Assembly: GCA_017853285.1 (NCBI GenBank)
Contig: JAFMJU010000236.1
Location: 1-6,469, forward strand
DNA: 6,469 nucleotides
Source: Gemmataceae bacterium
GTDB lineage: Bacteria; Planctomycetota; Planctomycetia; Gemmatales; Gemmataceae
Reading direction: 5' to 3'
A program made the position numbers and the translations under genes. The notes under the pieces are model-generated. The model saw only the letters and a list, made by a program, of their open reading frames with translations. It did not search any database and was not told where the DNA came from. This document shows, piece after piece, positions 6,438 to 6,469 of this stretch (the first letter of the stretch is position 1; each line of letters starts with the position of its first letter).

Positions 6438-6469
6438 GGTCGTCACTTTTCACTTGTCCCGGGTTGGAT

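Noticed and set aside
1..6469. Defence, CRISPR, mobile or biosynthetic system
   Set aside because: All five genes are accounted for by housekeeping, envelope or unknown small-protein assignments, and I found no repeat array, transposase, integrase or toxin-antitoxin pair.

Overview
The window looks like chromosomal DNA from a planctomycete or a close relative. The main grounds are a secreted protein built from tandem DUF11 repeats, a Pro/Ala-rich protein with a C-terminal beta-sandwich region of a type I associate with planctomycetes, and a long SppA-type peptidase. The taxonomic call is inference from protein style, and no marker gene or rRNA is present. The sequence is moderately GC-rich, and I see no tRNA, rRNA, CRISPR array, insertion sequence or phage gene.

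Layout. (1) Positions 3-1190, plus strand: the 3' part of a gene that enters from outside the window, with a long Pro/Val/Ala/Gly-rich stretch followed by beta-rich domains. (2) Positions 1217-2329, plus strand: a 370-residue Nif3/YqfO-type dinuclear-metal protein, 26 bases after gene 1 and so probably co-transcribed with it. (3) Positions 2330-2559: a 230-base gap with a candidate promoter, an AT-rich dyad, and a small hairpin covering the next ribosome binding site. (4) Positions 2560-2775, plus strand: a 71-residue secreted or anchored small protein of unknown function. (5) Positions 2796-4379, minus strand: a 527-residue secreted protein with four DUF11-like repeats, convergent with the small gene. 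The two genes share one hairpin with T-rich tails on both strands, a good candidate for a bidirectional terminator. (6) Positions 4380-4568: a divergent intergenic region with candidate promoters facing both ways, a near-palindrome and a short direct repeat. (7) Positions 4569-6437, plus strand: SppA, a membrane-associated Ser/Lys peptidase with both catalytic residues in place.

Together, four of the five genes are exported or envelope-associated. Nif3 is the cytoplasmic exception. Nothing ties them into one pathway, and I see no defence, mobile or biosynthetic system. The unexplained signals are all regulatory in scale: the shared terminator, the dyad upstream of the DUF11 gene, the masked ribosome binding site of the small gene, and a six-codon mini-ORF whose start region echoes that of the small gene.
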